Of a DNA stretch of 64,000 nucleotides, positions 55,592-64,000 are shown in pieces. The position numbers were made by a program, and so were the translations under genes. Location: NCBI GenBank assembly GCA_033558025.1, contig JAUCEF010000011.1, forward strand, positions 434,001 through 498,000, read 5' to 3'. Source of the DNA: Phytophthora sp. 'mugwort'. Taxonomy: Eukaryota > Oomycota > Peronosporomycetes > Peronosporales > Peronosporaceae. The notes under the pieces were generated by a model. That model did not search any database. It worked only from the letters and a program-made list of their open reading frames with translations, and had not been told where the DNA came from. Positions within the stretch are counted from its first letter, which is position 1, and each line of letters starts with the position of its first letter.

Positions 55592-55904
55592 TGTTGTCAA
55601 GGAGACGCCTCGAGCAGCTGCTGTATACCGGTAGGATACCGGTATGACCTTCACTCAGTGGCACCTCAATCACTCCGGCGATTACGGGACGATGATTACG
55701 ATGCACGTGGGTACAAGATTGTGGGTACAAGATGGGCATCGACGTGGCGCTCTGCGATTGGCTGAAGTAACTCAGTATCCAGTAGAGAATCCAGTAGAGT
55801 GTACCCAGTAGGTAGAACTGTAGGCTTAGAGGTAGCAAGGAGTTTGCGAACTAAGGACCTAAATCAATCACTTTGCATTTTGCCATCAAGTGACCAAGCC
55901 TTTT
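55592..55904 (+). repeat. Family A1 LTR, 5' LTR of nested element
   Basis: Starts TGTTGTCAAGG and ends CCAAGCCTTTT. It contains two abutting ACCGGTA palindromes about 30 bp in, a CACGTG motif, a repeated GGGTACAAGAT and three CCAGTAG direct repeats. Confidence 0.96.
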
Positions 55905-55920
55905 GGTTATGAGCCCAAGC
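55905..55920 (+). other. Primer-binding site of nested A1 element
   Basis: GGTTATGAGCCCAAGC follows the LTR with no spacer and is the same 16 nt as in family B. It is complementary to an initiator tRNA-Met anticodon arm and contains the polyprotein start codon. Confidence 0.75.
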
Positions 55921-58900
55921 CCCGCCTTCTCTGAAGACCCCGACTACGCCTTCGCCATGGACGCCACGCCGCCTCCTGCCTTCCGCATCAACAAGTTCGA
56001 CGGAGCTAACTTCCACACGTGGAAGTTCAAGATGCAGATGGTGCTCGAGGAGCGCGAACTGTGGGAAGCGACAAGTGGGGAAGTGAAGCTGGAGCACTGC
56101 CAGACTGCGGCGGATCAAGCGCTCTTTCGGAAGAAGTCGCGCAAGGCGCTGGCGATGATCTGTCTCGCGATGGAGGATTCGCAGCTGCCGCTGGTTCGCT
56201 CGGCGAGTGGCGCGCATGATGCATGGTCAAGACTGGAAGGACACTTCGAGAAGAAGAGTTTGGCCAACAAGCTCTTTCTTCGTCGGCGTTTCTTCACGCT
56301 CATGATGGAGGAAGGTGATGATGTGCTTCAACACATCAACAAGCTCAAGACTCTGGCGGAACAGCTCGACGCGGTCGGCGCTCCGGTCAGCGAGGACGAC
56401 TTGGTGATCACGCTTCTCGGGAGCCTGAGCGAGTCGTATCAGTTCCTGATCACGGCGTTGGAGTCAAGATCCGACACGCTGACGTGGGAGCTGGTGACGT
56501 CTCGGCTGCTACATGAAGACATGAAGCGCAAGGAGCAGGGTGGCGATGGAGATGGCGCCGCGCCTAGCCAGGCGTTCATGATGAGGGACAACAAGCATAA
56601 GGGCCGACCGTCGAAGAAGAACGGTGCGTGCCACAACTGCGGCAAGCATGGACATTGGATCGCGGAGTGTCCCTCGCGGATCCATGACAACACGGAACGG
56701 CAGCGCTCGCAGCGTGCCAACGTCGCGCGTGAGGACGACTCCGGCGACTATCTCTTCTTCGTCGACGGCGATGGCGATGCGGCCATGGCAGCGTCGGCGA
56801 GTGGCACATGGCTGGTCGACTCGGGTGCGACGCAGCACATGGCGCACTCCAAGAAGTTCATGAGAAACTACAAGGCTTTCAATCCGGTCGACGTGCGTCT
56901 CGCAGACGACGGTGTGGTTCAAGCGATCGGCAGCGGCGACATTGTGATGGAGATGAAGACGCCTCGTGGTATCAAGAAGGGTGTGCTCACGAACGTGTGG
57001 CACATTCCCAAGCTAACGCGCAACCTCTTCTCGATCGGGCGCTTCACCAAGGACGTCGGGTCAGTGACCTTCGACAGCGACGGATGCTTCATCGCGCTGA
57101 AGGGGATGAAGTGCACGATAGGTGCGCGTGACGGCAAGCTGTTCAAGCTGTGCATGACGCCCGTGCGCCTGGACGAAGCGAATTCGGCGAGTCCGAACGG
57201 GAGCCAAGGGGACACCAAGTCGTACCTCTGGCACCTTCGACTAGGCCACATCGGTCACGCTGGGCTCGACGCCATCGTCAAGAAGAAGCTCAGCGTCGGC
57301 ATTGACCTCGGGTCCGCGAGCAAGTGGGAGACGTGCGACGGATGCGCGCTCGGCAAGCAGACGCGATTGAGTTTCGAATCGACATCGCCCAAGCGTGCCA
57401 ATGAACTACTGGAGGTAGTGCACAGTGACGTATGCGGGCCCATGCGCACGCCGACGTTTGGCGGCAAGCGCTACTTCGTCACCTTTATCGACGACAAGTC
57501 GCGCTACTGCGTGGTGTACCTGGTAAAGAACAAGTGGGAGGTGGCCGACAAGTTCGCGCACTTTGTGGCGTTTGCGGAGACACAGACCGGCAAGCGCGTC
57601 AAGGAGCTTCGCAGTGACAACGGTGGTGAGTACAAATCCGACAAAATGGCCAAGTTTTGCAGCAAGCGCGGCATCGTGCAGAAGTTCACGCCGCCATACA
57701 CGCCGCAGCTCAACGGAATCGCGGAGCGCATGAACCGGACGCTAGTTGAATGCGCGCGGTGCATGCTGGAGCACGCGAGTCTGTCCAAGGCATACTGGGG
57801 CGAAGCAGTCATGACGGCTATGTTCCTGCGCAACCGCTGTCCGACACATGCGCTTGACAACGATAAGTCTCCGTACGAGCTGTGGACTGCCAAGAAACCA
57901 TTGCTGGCCAACCTCAAAGTCTTCGGTTGCCACGCCTACGTGCATGTGGCGAAAGAGAAGCGAACCAAGCTGGATGCGCGATCGGTGCGATGCAGGTTCC
58001 TGGGGTACTCGGACCACGAGAAAGCGTATCGGTTCGAGGAGATCGAGAGTGGTCGCGTGCTGGTGAGCCGCGATGCACAGTTCATGGAAGACGTCTTCGA
58101 CGGTGGAAGACGCGACTACAAACCCAAGGAGGCGCTGGTGGACATTCAAGATGCGGAAGAAGGCACCACGGACAAAGATGAACAGTCGGCATCGGACGAC
58201 GAAGATGAAGAGACTGTGCGGGATGATGAATTCTTGCCCGGCAGCAAGAGACACCCGCGGACACAGTCGCTGGAGGAAGCGGTGGAGACCCCGAGTGCCA
58301 AGCGATACGCGTCAGAGAATCGACGCCAAGGCCTGGATGAGATGTCTGCCATGGCTCGAGACAACGACAAGAGCTTCGAGGCGGCGTACGTCGTGGATTC
58401 AGTGGGAGAAATGCCGACCACGTTCAAGTCGGCGATGGAATCCAACGACGCACGCAAATGGAAGGAGGCCTGCGACTCGGAGTACGACTCGCTGCGCAAG
58501 AACGACACATGGGACGTGGTACCGCTGCCCAAGGGACGCAAGGCCATCGGCTGTCGATGGGTCTTTCGCGTGAAGGAGAACCAAGCCGGCGAGATCGAAC
58601 GATACAAGGCGCGCCTGGTGGCTAAGGGTTTTTCGCAGAAGCACGGCATCGACTACGACGAGACCTTCGCGCCCGTGGCCAAGTTCACGTCCATCCGAAT
58701 CGTGCTAGCGATGGCTGCCAAGTACGGGCTCAAGCTGCACCAGATGGACGTTAAGACAGCCTTTCTTAACGGCGTCCTGGATGAAGACATCTACATGCAG
58801 CAGCCCGACGGATACATAAGCGAAGGACGCCCGGATCATGTGTGCAAGCTCAAGCGCGCGCTCTACGGTCTCAAGCAGTCGCCGCGCATGTGGAACCACA

Positions 58901-60039
58901 CCATCGACGACTTCATGCTCAAGCTGGACTTCGACAAGTGCGAGACCGACCACTGCGTCTACGTCAAGCGCAACGGCGACAGCATGGTGCTCGTGGTGCT
59001 GTACGTGGACGACCTGGTGATTGCGAGCAGTGATGACGACATGCTCAAGGCGACCAAGAGCGCACTAAGCAAGCGGTTCGAGATGACGGACCTAGGCGAG
59101 CTGAGCTACTTTCTCGGAATGGAGATCAAGCAAGACATCAAGGCTGGTGAGGTGACGATGCGGCAGACCAAGTTCGCGCGGAGCATCCTGAGCAAGTTCA
59201 GCATGGAGAACAGCAAGCCCGTGAAAACGCCGCAGGATCCCGGACTCAAGCTGACCAAGGCTATGTGCGACGGCGGGTGCAAGCATGATGACACCATGGC
59301 AGGCGTGCCTTACCGGAACGCCGTGGGCTGCCTCATGTACTTGATGGTGGGCACCCGACCGGATCTGGCTGCGGCAGTGGGCACACTGAGTCAGTTCGCT
59401 GCAGACCCATGCCCCACGCACTGGCAAGCACTCAAGCGTGTCCTCCGCTACATCCAAGGCACGGCGACGTACGGCATCGAGTTTCGCACCAAGGACCAAG
59501 ACGGCGTCTGCGGCTACTCGGATGCGGACTGGGCGGGTGATGTGGAGTCGCGCCGCAGCACGAGCGGATACGCGTTCATAATGAGCGGTGGATGCGTGAG
59601 CTGGCGCAGCAAGAAGCAGAGGACGGTGGCACTATCGTCGACGGAAGCCGAGTACATGGCGCTATCGGAGGCAACACAGGAGGCTGTGTGGCTCAAGGCG
59701 TTTCTGTGCGAGATAGGCGAAACCACAGAGGGCAAGGCGATCAAGATCTACGAAGACAACCAAGGATCCATCGCGCTTGCCAAGAATCCCGAGTTTCACA
59801 AGCGTACCAAGCATATCGACATTCGCTACCACTTCGTGCGCGAGAAGGTCGAGGACGGAGAAGTGGTGCTCGAGTACTGTCCGACGCAAGACATGCTGGC
59901 GGACCTGATGACCAAGCCCATTTCAGCGGCGCAGTTCGACTGTCTCCGGAGCAAGCTCGGCATCGAAGCACCGAAGGCTATCGAGTCGAGTGGGAGTGTT
60001 GTCAAGGAGACGCCTCGAGCAGCTGCTGTATACCGGTAG
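55909..60039 (+). CDS. Family A gag-pol polyprotein (nested A1)
   Basis: A 1376-aa copia polyprotein. Gag comes first (KFDGANFHTWKFKMQM), then zinc knuckle CHNCGKHGHWIAEC (241-254) and protease WLVDSGATQHM with Asp304. The zinc region LWHLRLGHIGHAG...CDGC (Cys476) follows, then integrase Asp507 (HSDVCGPM), Asp570 (RSDNGGEY) and Glu606 (NGIAERMNRT) in D35E spacing. An acidic linker (740-800) leads to RT with Asp947 (QMDVKTAF) and YVDD 1032-1035, then RNase H with Asp1205 (YSDADW), Glu1246 (STEAEYMA) and Asp1283 (YEDNQGS). It makes the proteins for packaging, reverse transcription and integration. The first ATG lies in the PBS. The last 14 codons lie in the 3' LTR, with the stop inside the ACCGGTAG palindrome. 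No defect is seen. Confidence 0.97.
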   Translation: MSPSPAFSEDPDYAFAMDATPPPAFRINKFDGANFHTWKFKMQMVLEERELWEATSGEVKLEHCQTAADQALFRKKSRKALAMICLAMEDSQLPLVRSASGAHDAWSRLEGHFEKKSLANKLFLRRRFFTLMMEEGDDVLQHINKLKTLAEQLDAVGAPVSEDDLVITLLGSLSESYQFLITALESRSDTLTWELVTSRLLHEDMKRKEQGGDGDGAAPSQAFMMRDNKHKGRPSKKNGACHNCGKHGHWIAECPSRIHDNTERQRSQRANVAREDDSGDYLFFVDGDGDAAMAASASGTWLVDSGATQHMAHSKKFMRNYKAFNPVDVRLADDGVVQAIGSGDIVMEMKTPRGIKKGVLTNVWHIPKLTRNLFSIGRFTKDVGSVTFDSDGCFIALKGMKCTIGARDGKLFKLCMTPVRLDEANSASPNGSQGDTKSYLWHLRLGHIGHAGLDAIVKKKLSVGIDLGSASKWETCDGCALGKQTRLSFESTSPKRANELLEVVHSDVCGPMRTPTFGGKRYFVTFIDDKSRYCVVYLVKNKWEVADKFAHFVAFAETQTGKRVKELRSDNGGEYKSDKMAKFCSKRGIVQKFTPPYTPQLNGIAERMNRTLVECARCMLEHASLSKAYWGEAVMTAMFLRNRCPTHALDNDKSPYELWTAKKPLLANLKVFGCHAYVHVAKEKRTKLDARSVRCRFLGYSDHEKAYRFEEIESGRVLVSRDAQFMEDVFDGGRRDYKPKEALVDIQDAEEGTTDKDEQSASDDEDEETVRDDEFLPGSKRHPRTQSLEEAVETPSAKRYASENRRQGLDEMSAMARDNDKSFEAAYVVDSVGEMPTTFKSAMESNDARKWKEACDSEYDSLRKNDTWDVVPLPKGRKAIGCRWVFRVKENQAGEIERYKARLVAKGFSQKHGIDYDETFAPVAKFTSIRIVLAMAAKYGLKLHQMDVKTAFLNGVLDEDIYMQQPDGYISEGRPDHVCKLKRALYGLKQSPRMWNHTIDDFMLKLDFDKCETDHCVYVKRNGDSMVLVVLYVDDLVIASSDDDMLKATKSALSKRFEMTDLGELSYFLGMEIKQDIKAGEVTMRQTKFARSILSKFSMENSKPVKTPQDPGLKLTKAMCDGGCKHDDTMAGVPYRNAVGCLMYLMVGTRPDLAAAVGTLSQFAADPCPTHWQALKRVLRYIQGTATYGIEFRTKDQDGVCGYSDADWAGDVESRRSTSGYAFIMSGGCVSWRSKKQRTVALSSTEAEYMALSEATQEAVWLKAFLCEIGETTEGKAIKIYEDNQGSIALAKNPEFHKRTKHIDIRYHFVREKVEDGEVVLEYCPTQDMLADLMTKPISAAQFDCLRSKLGIEAPKAIESSGSVVKETPRAAAVYR
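59988..59996 (+). other. Polypurine tract of nested A1 element
   Basis: GAGTGGGAG directly before the 3' LTR; one T interrupts the purines. It is also translated, encoding part of SSGSV. Confidence 0.6.
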
Positions 60040-60309
60040 GATACCGGTATGACCTTCACTCAGTGGCACCTCAATCACTCCGGCGATTACGGGACGATGA
60101 TTACGATGCACGTGGGTACAAGATTGTGGGTACAAGATGGGCATCGACGTGGCGCTCTGCGATTGGCTGAAGTAACTCAGTATCCAGTAGAGAATCCAGT
60201 AGAGTGTACCCAGTAGGTAGAACTGTAGGCTTAGAGGTAGCAAGGAGTTTGCGAACTAAGGACCTAAATCAATCACTTTGCATTTTGCCATCAAGTGACC
60301 AAGCCTTTT
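59997..60309 (+). repeat. Family A1 LTR, 3' LTR of nested element
   Basis: 313 bp, identical by eye to 55592-55904. It is followed by the second CCTAG copy and the host element. Confidence 0.96.
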
Positions 60310-63300
60310 CCTAGGTCCGTCATCTCGAACCGCTTGCTTAGTGCGCTCTTGGTCGCCTTGAGCATGTCGTCATCACTGCTCGCAATCACCAGGTCGTCCA
60401 CGTACAGCACCACGAGCACCATGCTGTCGCCGTTGCGCTTGACGTAGACGCAGTGGTCGGTCTCGCACTTGTCGAAGTCCAGCTTGAGCATGAAGTCGTC
60501 GATGGTGTGGTTCCACATGCGCGGCGACTGCTTGAGACCGTAGAGCGCGCGCTTGAGCTTGCACACATGATCCGGGCGTCCTTCGCTTATGTATCCGTCG
60601 GGCTGCTGCATGTAGATGTCTTCATCCAGGACGCCGTTAAGAAAGGCTGTCTTAACGTCCATCTGGTGCAGCTTGAGCCCGTACTTGGCAGCCATCGCTA
60701 GCACGATTCGGATGGACGTGAACTTGGCCACGGGCGCGAAGGTCTCGTCGTAGTCGATGCCGTGCTTCTGCGAGAAGCCCTTAGCCACCAGGCGCGCCTT
60801 GTATCGTTCGATCTCGCCGGCTTGGTTCTCCTTCACGCGAAAGACCCATCGACAGCCGATGGCCTTGCGTCCCTTGGGCAGCGGTACCACGTCCCATGTG
60901 TCGTTCTTGCGCAGCGAGTCGTACTCCGAGTCGCAGGCCTCCTTCCATTTGCGTGCGTCGTTGGATTCCATCGCCGACTTGAACGTGGTCGGCATTTCTC
61001 CCACTGAATCCACGACGTACGCCGCCTCGAAGCTCTTGTCGTTGTCTCGAACCATGGCAGACATCTCATCCAGGCCTTGGCGTCGATTCTCTGACGCGTA
61101 TCGCTTGGCACTCGGGGTCTCCACCGCTTCCTCCAGCGACTGTGTCCGCGGGTGTCTCTTGCTGCCGGGCAAGAATTCATCACCTCGCGCAGTCTCTTCA
61201 TCTTCGTCGTCCAATGCCGACTGTTCATCTTTGTCCGTGGTGCCTTCTTCCGCATCTTGAAGGTCCACCAGCGCCTCCTTGGGTTTGTAGTCGCGTCTTC
61301 CACCGTCGAAGACGTCTTCCATGAACTGTGCATCGCGGCTCACCAGCACGCGACCACCCTCGATCTCCTCGAACCGATACGCTTTCTCGTGGTCCGAGTA
61401 CCCCAGGAACCTGCATCGCACCGATCGCGCATCCAGCTTGGTTCGCTTCTCTTTCGCCACATGCACGTAGGCGTGGCAACCGAAGACTTTGAGGTTGGCC
61501 AGCAATGGTTTCTTGGCAGTCCACAGCTCGTACGGAGACTTATCGTTGTCAAGCGCATGTGTCGGACAGCGGTTGCGCAGGAACATAGCCGTCATGACTG
61601 CTTCGCCCCAGTATGCCTTGGACAGACTCGCGTGCTCCAGCATGCACCGCGCGCATTCAACTAGCGTTCGGTTCATGCGCTCCGCGATTCCGTTGAGCTG
61701 CGGCGTGTATGGCGGCGTGAACTTCTGCACGATGCCGCGCTTGCTGCAAAACTTGGCCATTTTGTCGGATTTGTACTCACCACCGTTGTCACTGCGAAGC
61801 TCCTTGACGCGCTTGCCGGTCTGTGTCTCCGCAAACGCCACAAAGTGCGCGAACTTGTCGGCCACCTCCCACTTGTTCTTTACCAGGTACACCACGCAGT
61901 AGCGCGACTTGTCGTCGATAAAGGTGACGAAGTAGCGCTTGCCGCCAAACGTCGGCGTGCGCATGGGCCCGCATACGTCACTGTGCACTACCTCCAGTAG
62001 TTCATTGGCACGCTTGGGCGATGTCGATTCGAAACTCAATCGCGTCTGCTTGCCGAGCGCGCATCCGTCGCACGTCTCCCACTTGCTCGCGGACCCGAGG
62101 TCAATGCCGACGCTGAGCTTCTTCTTGACGATGGCGTCGAGCCCAGCGTGACCGATGTGGCCTAGTCGAAGGTGCCAGAGGTACGACTTGGTGTCCCCTT
62201 GGCTCCCGTTCGGACTCGCCGAATTCGCTTCGTCCAGGCGCACGGGCGTCATGCACAGCTTGAACAGCTTGCCGTCACGCGCACCTATCGTGCACTTCAT
62301 CCCCTTCAGCGCGATGAAGCATCCGTCGCTGTCGAAGGTCACTGATCCGACGTCCTTGGTGAAGCGCCCGATCGAGAAGAGGTTGCGCGTTAGCTTGGGA
62401 ATGTGCCACACGTTCGTGAGCACACCCTTCTTGATGCCACGAGGCGTCTTCATCTCCATCACAATGTCGCCGCTGCCGATCGCTTGAACCACACCGTCGT
62501 CTGCGAGACGCACGTCGACCGGAGTGAAAGCCTTGTAGTTTCTCATGAACTTCTTGGAGTGCGCCATGTGCTGCGTCGCACCCGAGTCGACCAGCCATGT
62601 GCCACTCGCCGACGCTGCCATGGCCGCATCGCCATCGCCGTCGACGAAGAAGAGATAGTCGCCGGAGTCGTCCTCACGCGCGACGTTGGCACGCTGCGAG
62701 CGCTGCCGTTCCGTGTTGTCATGGATCCGCGAGGGACACTCCGCGATCCAATGTCCATGCTTGCCGCAGTTGTGGCACGCACCGTTCTTCTTCGACGGTC
62801 GGCCCTTATGCTTGTTGTCCCTCATCATGAACGCCTGGCCAGGCGCGGCGCCATCTCCATCGCCACCCTGCTCCTTGCGCTTCATGTCTTCATGTAGCAG
62901 CCGAGACGTCACCAGCTCCCACGTCAGCGTGTCGGATCTTGACTCCAACGCCGTGATCAGGAACTGATACGACTCGCTCAGGCTCCCGAGAAGCGTGATC
63001 ACCAAGTCGTCCTCGCTGACCGGAGCGCCGACCGCGTCGAGCTGTTCCGCCAGAGTCTTGAGCTTGTTGATGTGTTGAAGCACATCATCACCTTCCTCCA
63101 TCATGAGCGTGAAGAAACGCCGACGAAGAAAGAGCTTGTTGGCCAAACTCTTCTTCTCGAAGTGTCCTTCCAGTCTTGACCATGCATCATGCGCGCCACT
63201 CGCCGAGCGAACCAGCGGCAGCTGCGAATCCTCCATCGCGAGACAGATCATCGCCAGCGCCTTGCGCGACTTCTTCCGAAAGAGCGCTTGATCCGCCGCA

Positions 63301-63500
63301 GTCTGGCAGTGCTCCAGCTTCACTTCCCCACTTGTCACTTCCCACAGTTCGCGCTCCTCGAGCACCATCTGCATCTTGAACTTCCACGTGTGGAAGTTAG
63401 TTCCGTCGAACTTGTTGATGCGGGCGGTCGTAGTCGAAGTGGCGTCCATGGCGAAGGCGTAGTCGGGGTCTTGGTCAGGGAAGACGGGGCTTGGGCTCAT
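60310..63500 (-). pseudogene. Host family A gene, N-terminal three quarters
   Basis: Minus strand from the ATG in the PBS (63500-63498; MSPSPVFPDQDPDYAF) through gag, zinc knuckle CHNCGKHGHWIAEC, protease DSGATQHM, integrase and RT, including YVDDLVIAS, to EMTDLG at the CCTAG duplication. The first 60 codons resemble the A2 copies at 40017 and 54210. The rest differs from the nested element at only a few residues, such as APGQ for APSQ and IEGGRV for IESGRV. The gene is disrupted only by the nested insertion. Confidence 0.95.
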
Positions 63501-63504
63501 AACC

Positions 63505-63817
63505 AAAAGGCTTGGTCACTTGATGGCAAAATGCAAAGTGATTGATTTAGGTCCTTAGTTCGCAAACTCCTTGCTACCTCTAAGCCTACAGTTCTACCTA
63601 CTGGGTACACTCTACTGGATTCTCTACTGGATACTGAGTTACTTCAGCCAATCGCAGAGCGCCACGTCGATGCCCATCTTGTACCCACAATCTTGTACCC
63701 ACGTGCATCGTAATCATCGTCCCGTAATCGCCGGAGTGATTGAGGTGCCACTGAGTGAAGGTCATACCGGTATCCTACCGGTATACAGCAGCTGGTCGAG
63801 ACGTCTCCTTGACAACA
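63505..63817 (-). repeat. Chimeric family A LTR, 5' LTR of host element
   Basis: A 313-bp A1-type body, but the outermost 30 or so bases (GAGACGTCTCGACCAGCTG) match A2 LTRs such as 39659-40012 instead of the A1 form (GAGACGCCTCGAGCAGCTG). Its right border is GACAC in family A coding sequence. Confidence 0.85.
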
Positions 63818-64000
63818 GACACCACGTCGTACCTCTGGCACCTTCGACTTGGTCACATCGGCCATGGCGGTCTAGACGCCATCGTCAAGAAGGGCTACGG
63901 TGTTGGTATCGATATGGCGTCGGTGAAGCAGTGGGAGTTATGCGACGGATGCTCACTCGGCAAGCAAACGCGAGTAAGCTACATGAAGACGTCGCCAAAC
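63818..64000 (+). pseudogene. Family A pre-integrase fragment, runs off the window
   Basis: Plus-strand coding sequence TTSYLWHLRLGHIGHGG to CDGCSLGKQTRVSYMKTSPN. It is the same sequence as the right end of the minus-strand fragment 37976-39658, here inverted, and is joined to an LTR at the same GACAC site. It continues beyond 64000. Confidence 0.93.

Larger units (their letters stand above)
55592..60309 (+). mobile_element. Intact Ty1/copia element, family A1 (nested)
   Basis: 4718 bp with two 313-bp LTRs (55592-55904 and 59997-60309) that look identical over their whole length. The 5-bp target duplication CCTAG (55587-55591 and 60310-60314) lies inside the RT region of a closely related element of opposite strand. 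PBS, PPT and a complete polyprotein are present. It is the clearest candidate for a recently active, autonomous element here. Confidence 0.97.
54374..63817 (-). mobile_element. Family A element (host), split by a nested copy
   Basis: A minus-strand element with a 5' LTR at 63505-63817 and a 3' LTR at 54374-54686 (313 bp each). Its gene is interrupted between 55587 and 60314 by a second family A element. Setting aside that insert and one CCTAG copy, the reading frame is uninterrupted (1377 codons). The outer flanks GTGAC (left) and GACAC (right) do not match, so there is no target duplication. The two LTRs differ at three clustered positions near their outer U3 edge, where the 5' LTR reads like an A2 LTR. 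Confidence 0.93.

Noticed and set aside
59992..60062. Direct and palindromic repeats in family A LTRs as a CRISPR-like array
   Set aside because: The ACCGGTA palindromes and CCAGTAG repeats are short motifs inside eukaryotic LTRs, with no regular spacers or cas genes.

Overview
The window looks like nuclear DNA of an oomycete, most likely Phytophthora or a close relative. The evidence is indirect: Gypsy and copia polyproteins of the type that crowd Phytophthora genomes, a pogo-like transposase of an oomycete type, short phase-0 introns, an oomycete-like initiator upstream of one gene, and a short TTTAGGG-type repeat. No species is assigned. Only two host genes are supported: a family-1 uracil-DNA glycosylase (14127-15068, +) and, convergent with it, a four-exon ELMO-domain gene (15191-16521, -). 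Almost everything else is mobile DNA.

Left part (1-13.75 kb): an 866-bp direct repeat with LTR character (1720-2585 and 9482-10347, about ten differences by eye) brackets a ruined interior. That interior holds a plus-strand Ser/Pro-rich relic and a minus-strand Gypsy gag-RT-RNase H relic. The RT relic carries a 57-bp near-perfect palindrome, and a second palindrome at about 9.4 kb contains two mirror-image primer-binding-like sequences. To the right lie a chromodomain scrap and a 2726-bp pogo/mariner-like DNA transposon (perfect 18-bp TIRs, TA duplication) with a dead transposase and an apparent tRNA-derived SINE inside it.

Middle (14-21.6 kb): the two host genes, then strongly degraded Gypsy-like gag relics on both strands.

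Right part (21.6-64 kb): an essentially uninterrupted cluster of nested, truncated and recombined Ty1/copia elements of two families. Family A has 313-bp (A1) or about 354-bp (A2) LTRs. Family B has a 339-bp LTR, with a variant B' of about 344 bp. Highlights are an intact family A element (55592-60309, 1376-aa polyprotein, TSD CCTAG, LTRs identical by eye) inserted in reverse into an otherwise intact family A element (54374-63817); an intact family B element (40226-44952, 1345 aa, TSD GATCA); a tandem B pair sharing one LTR (46843-53851); and a three-unit tandem array (28090-37123) whose units share the same nonsense mutation, so it grew by DNA duplication rather than retrotransposition. In both families the polyprotein ATG lies inside a primer-binding site that matches the anticodon arm of initiator tRNA-Met. 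The ORF runs into the PPT (B) or the 3' LTR (A), so the interior is one gene from end to end.
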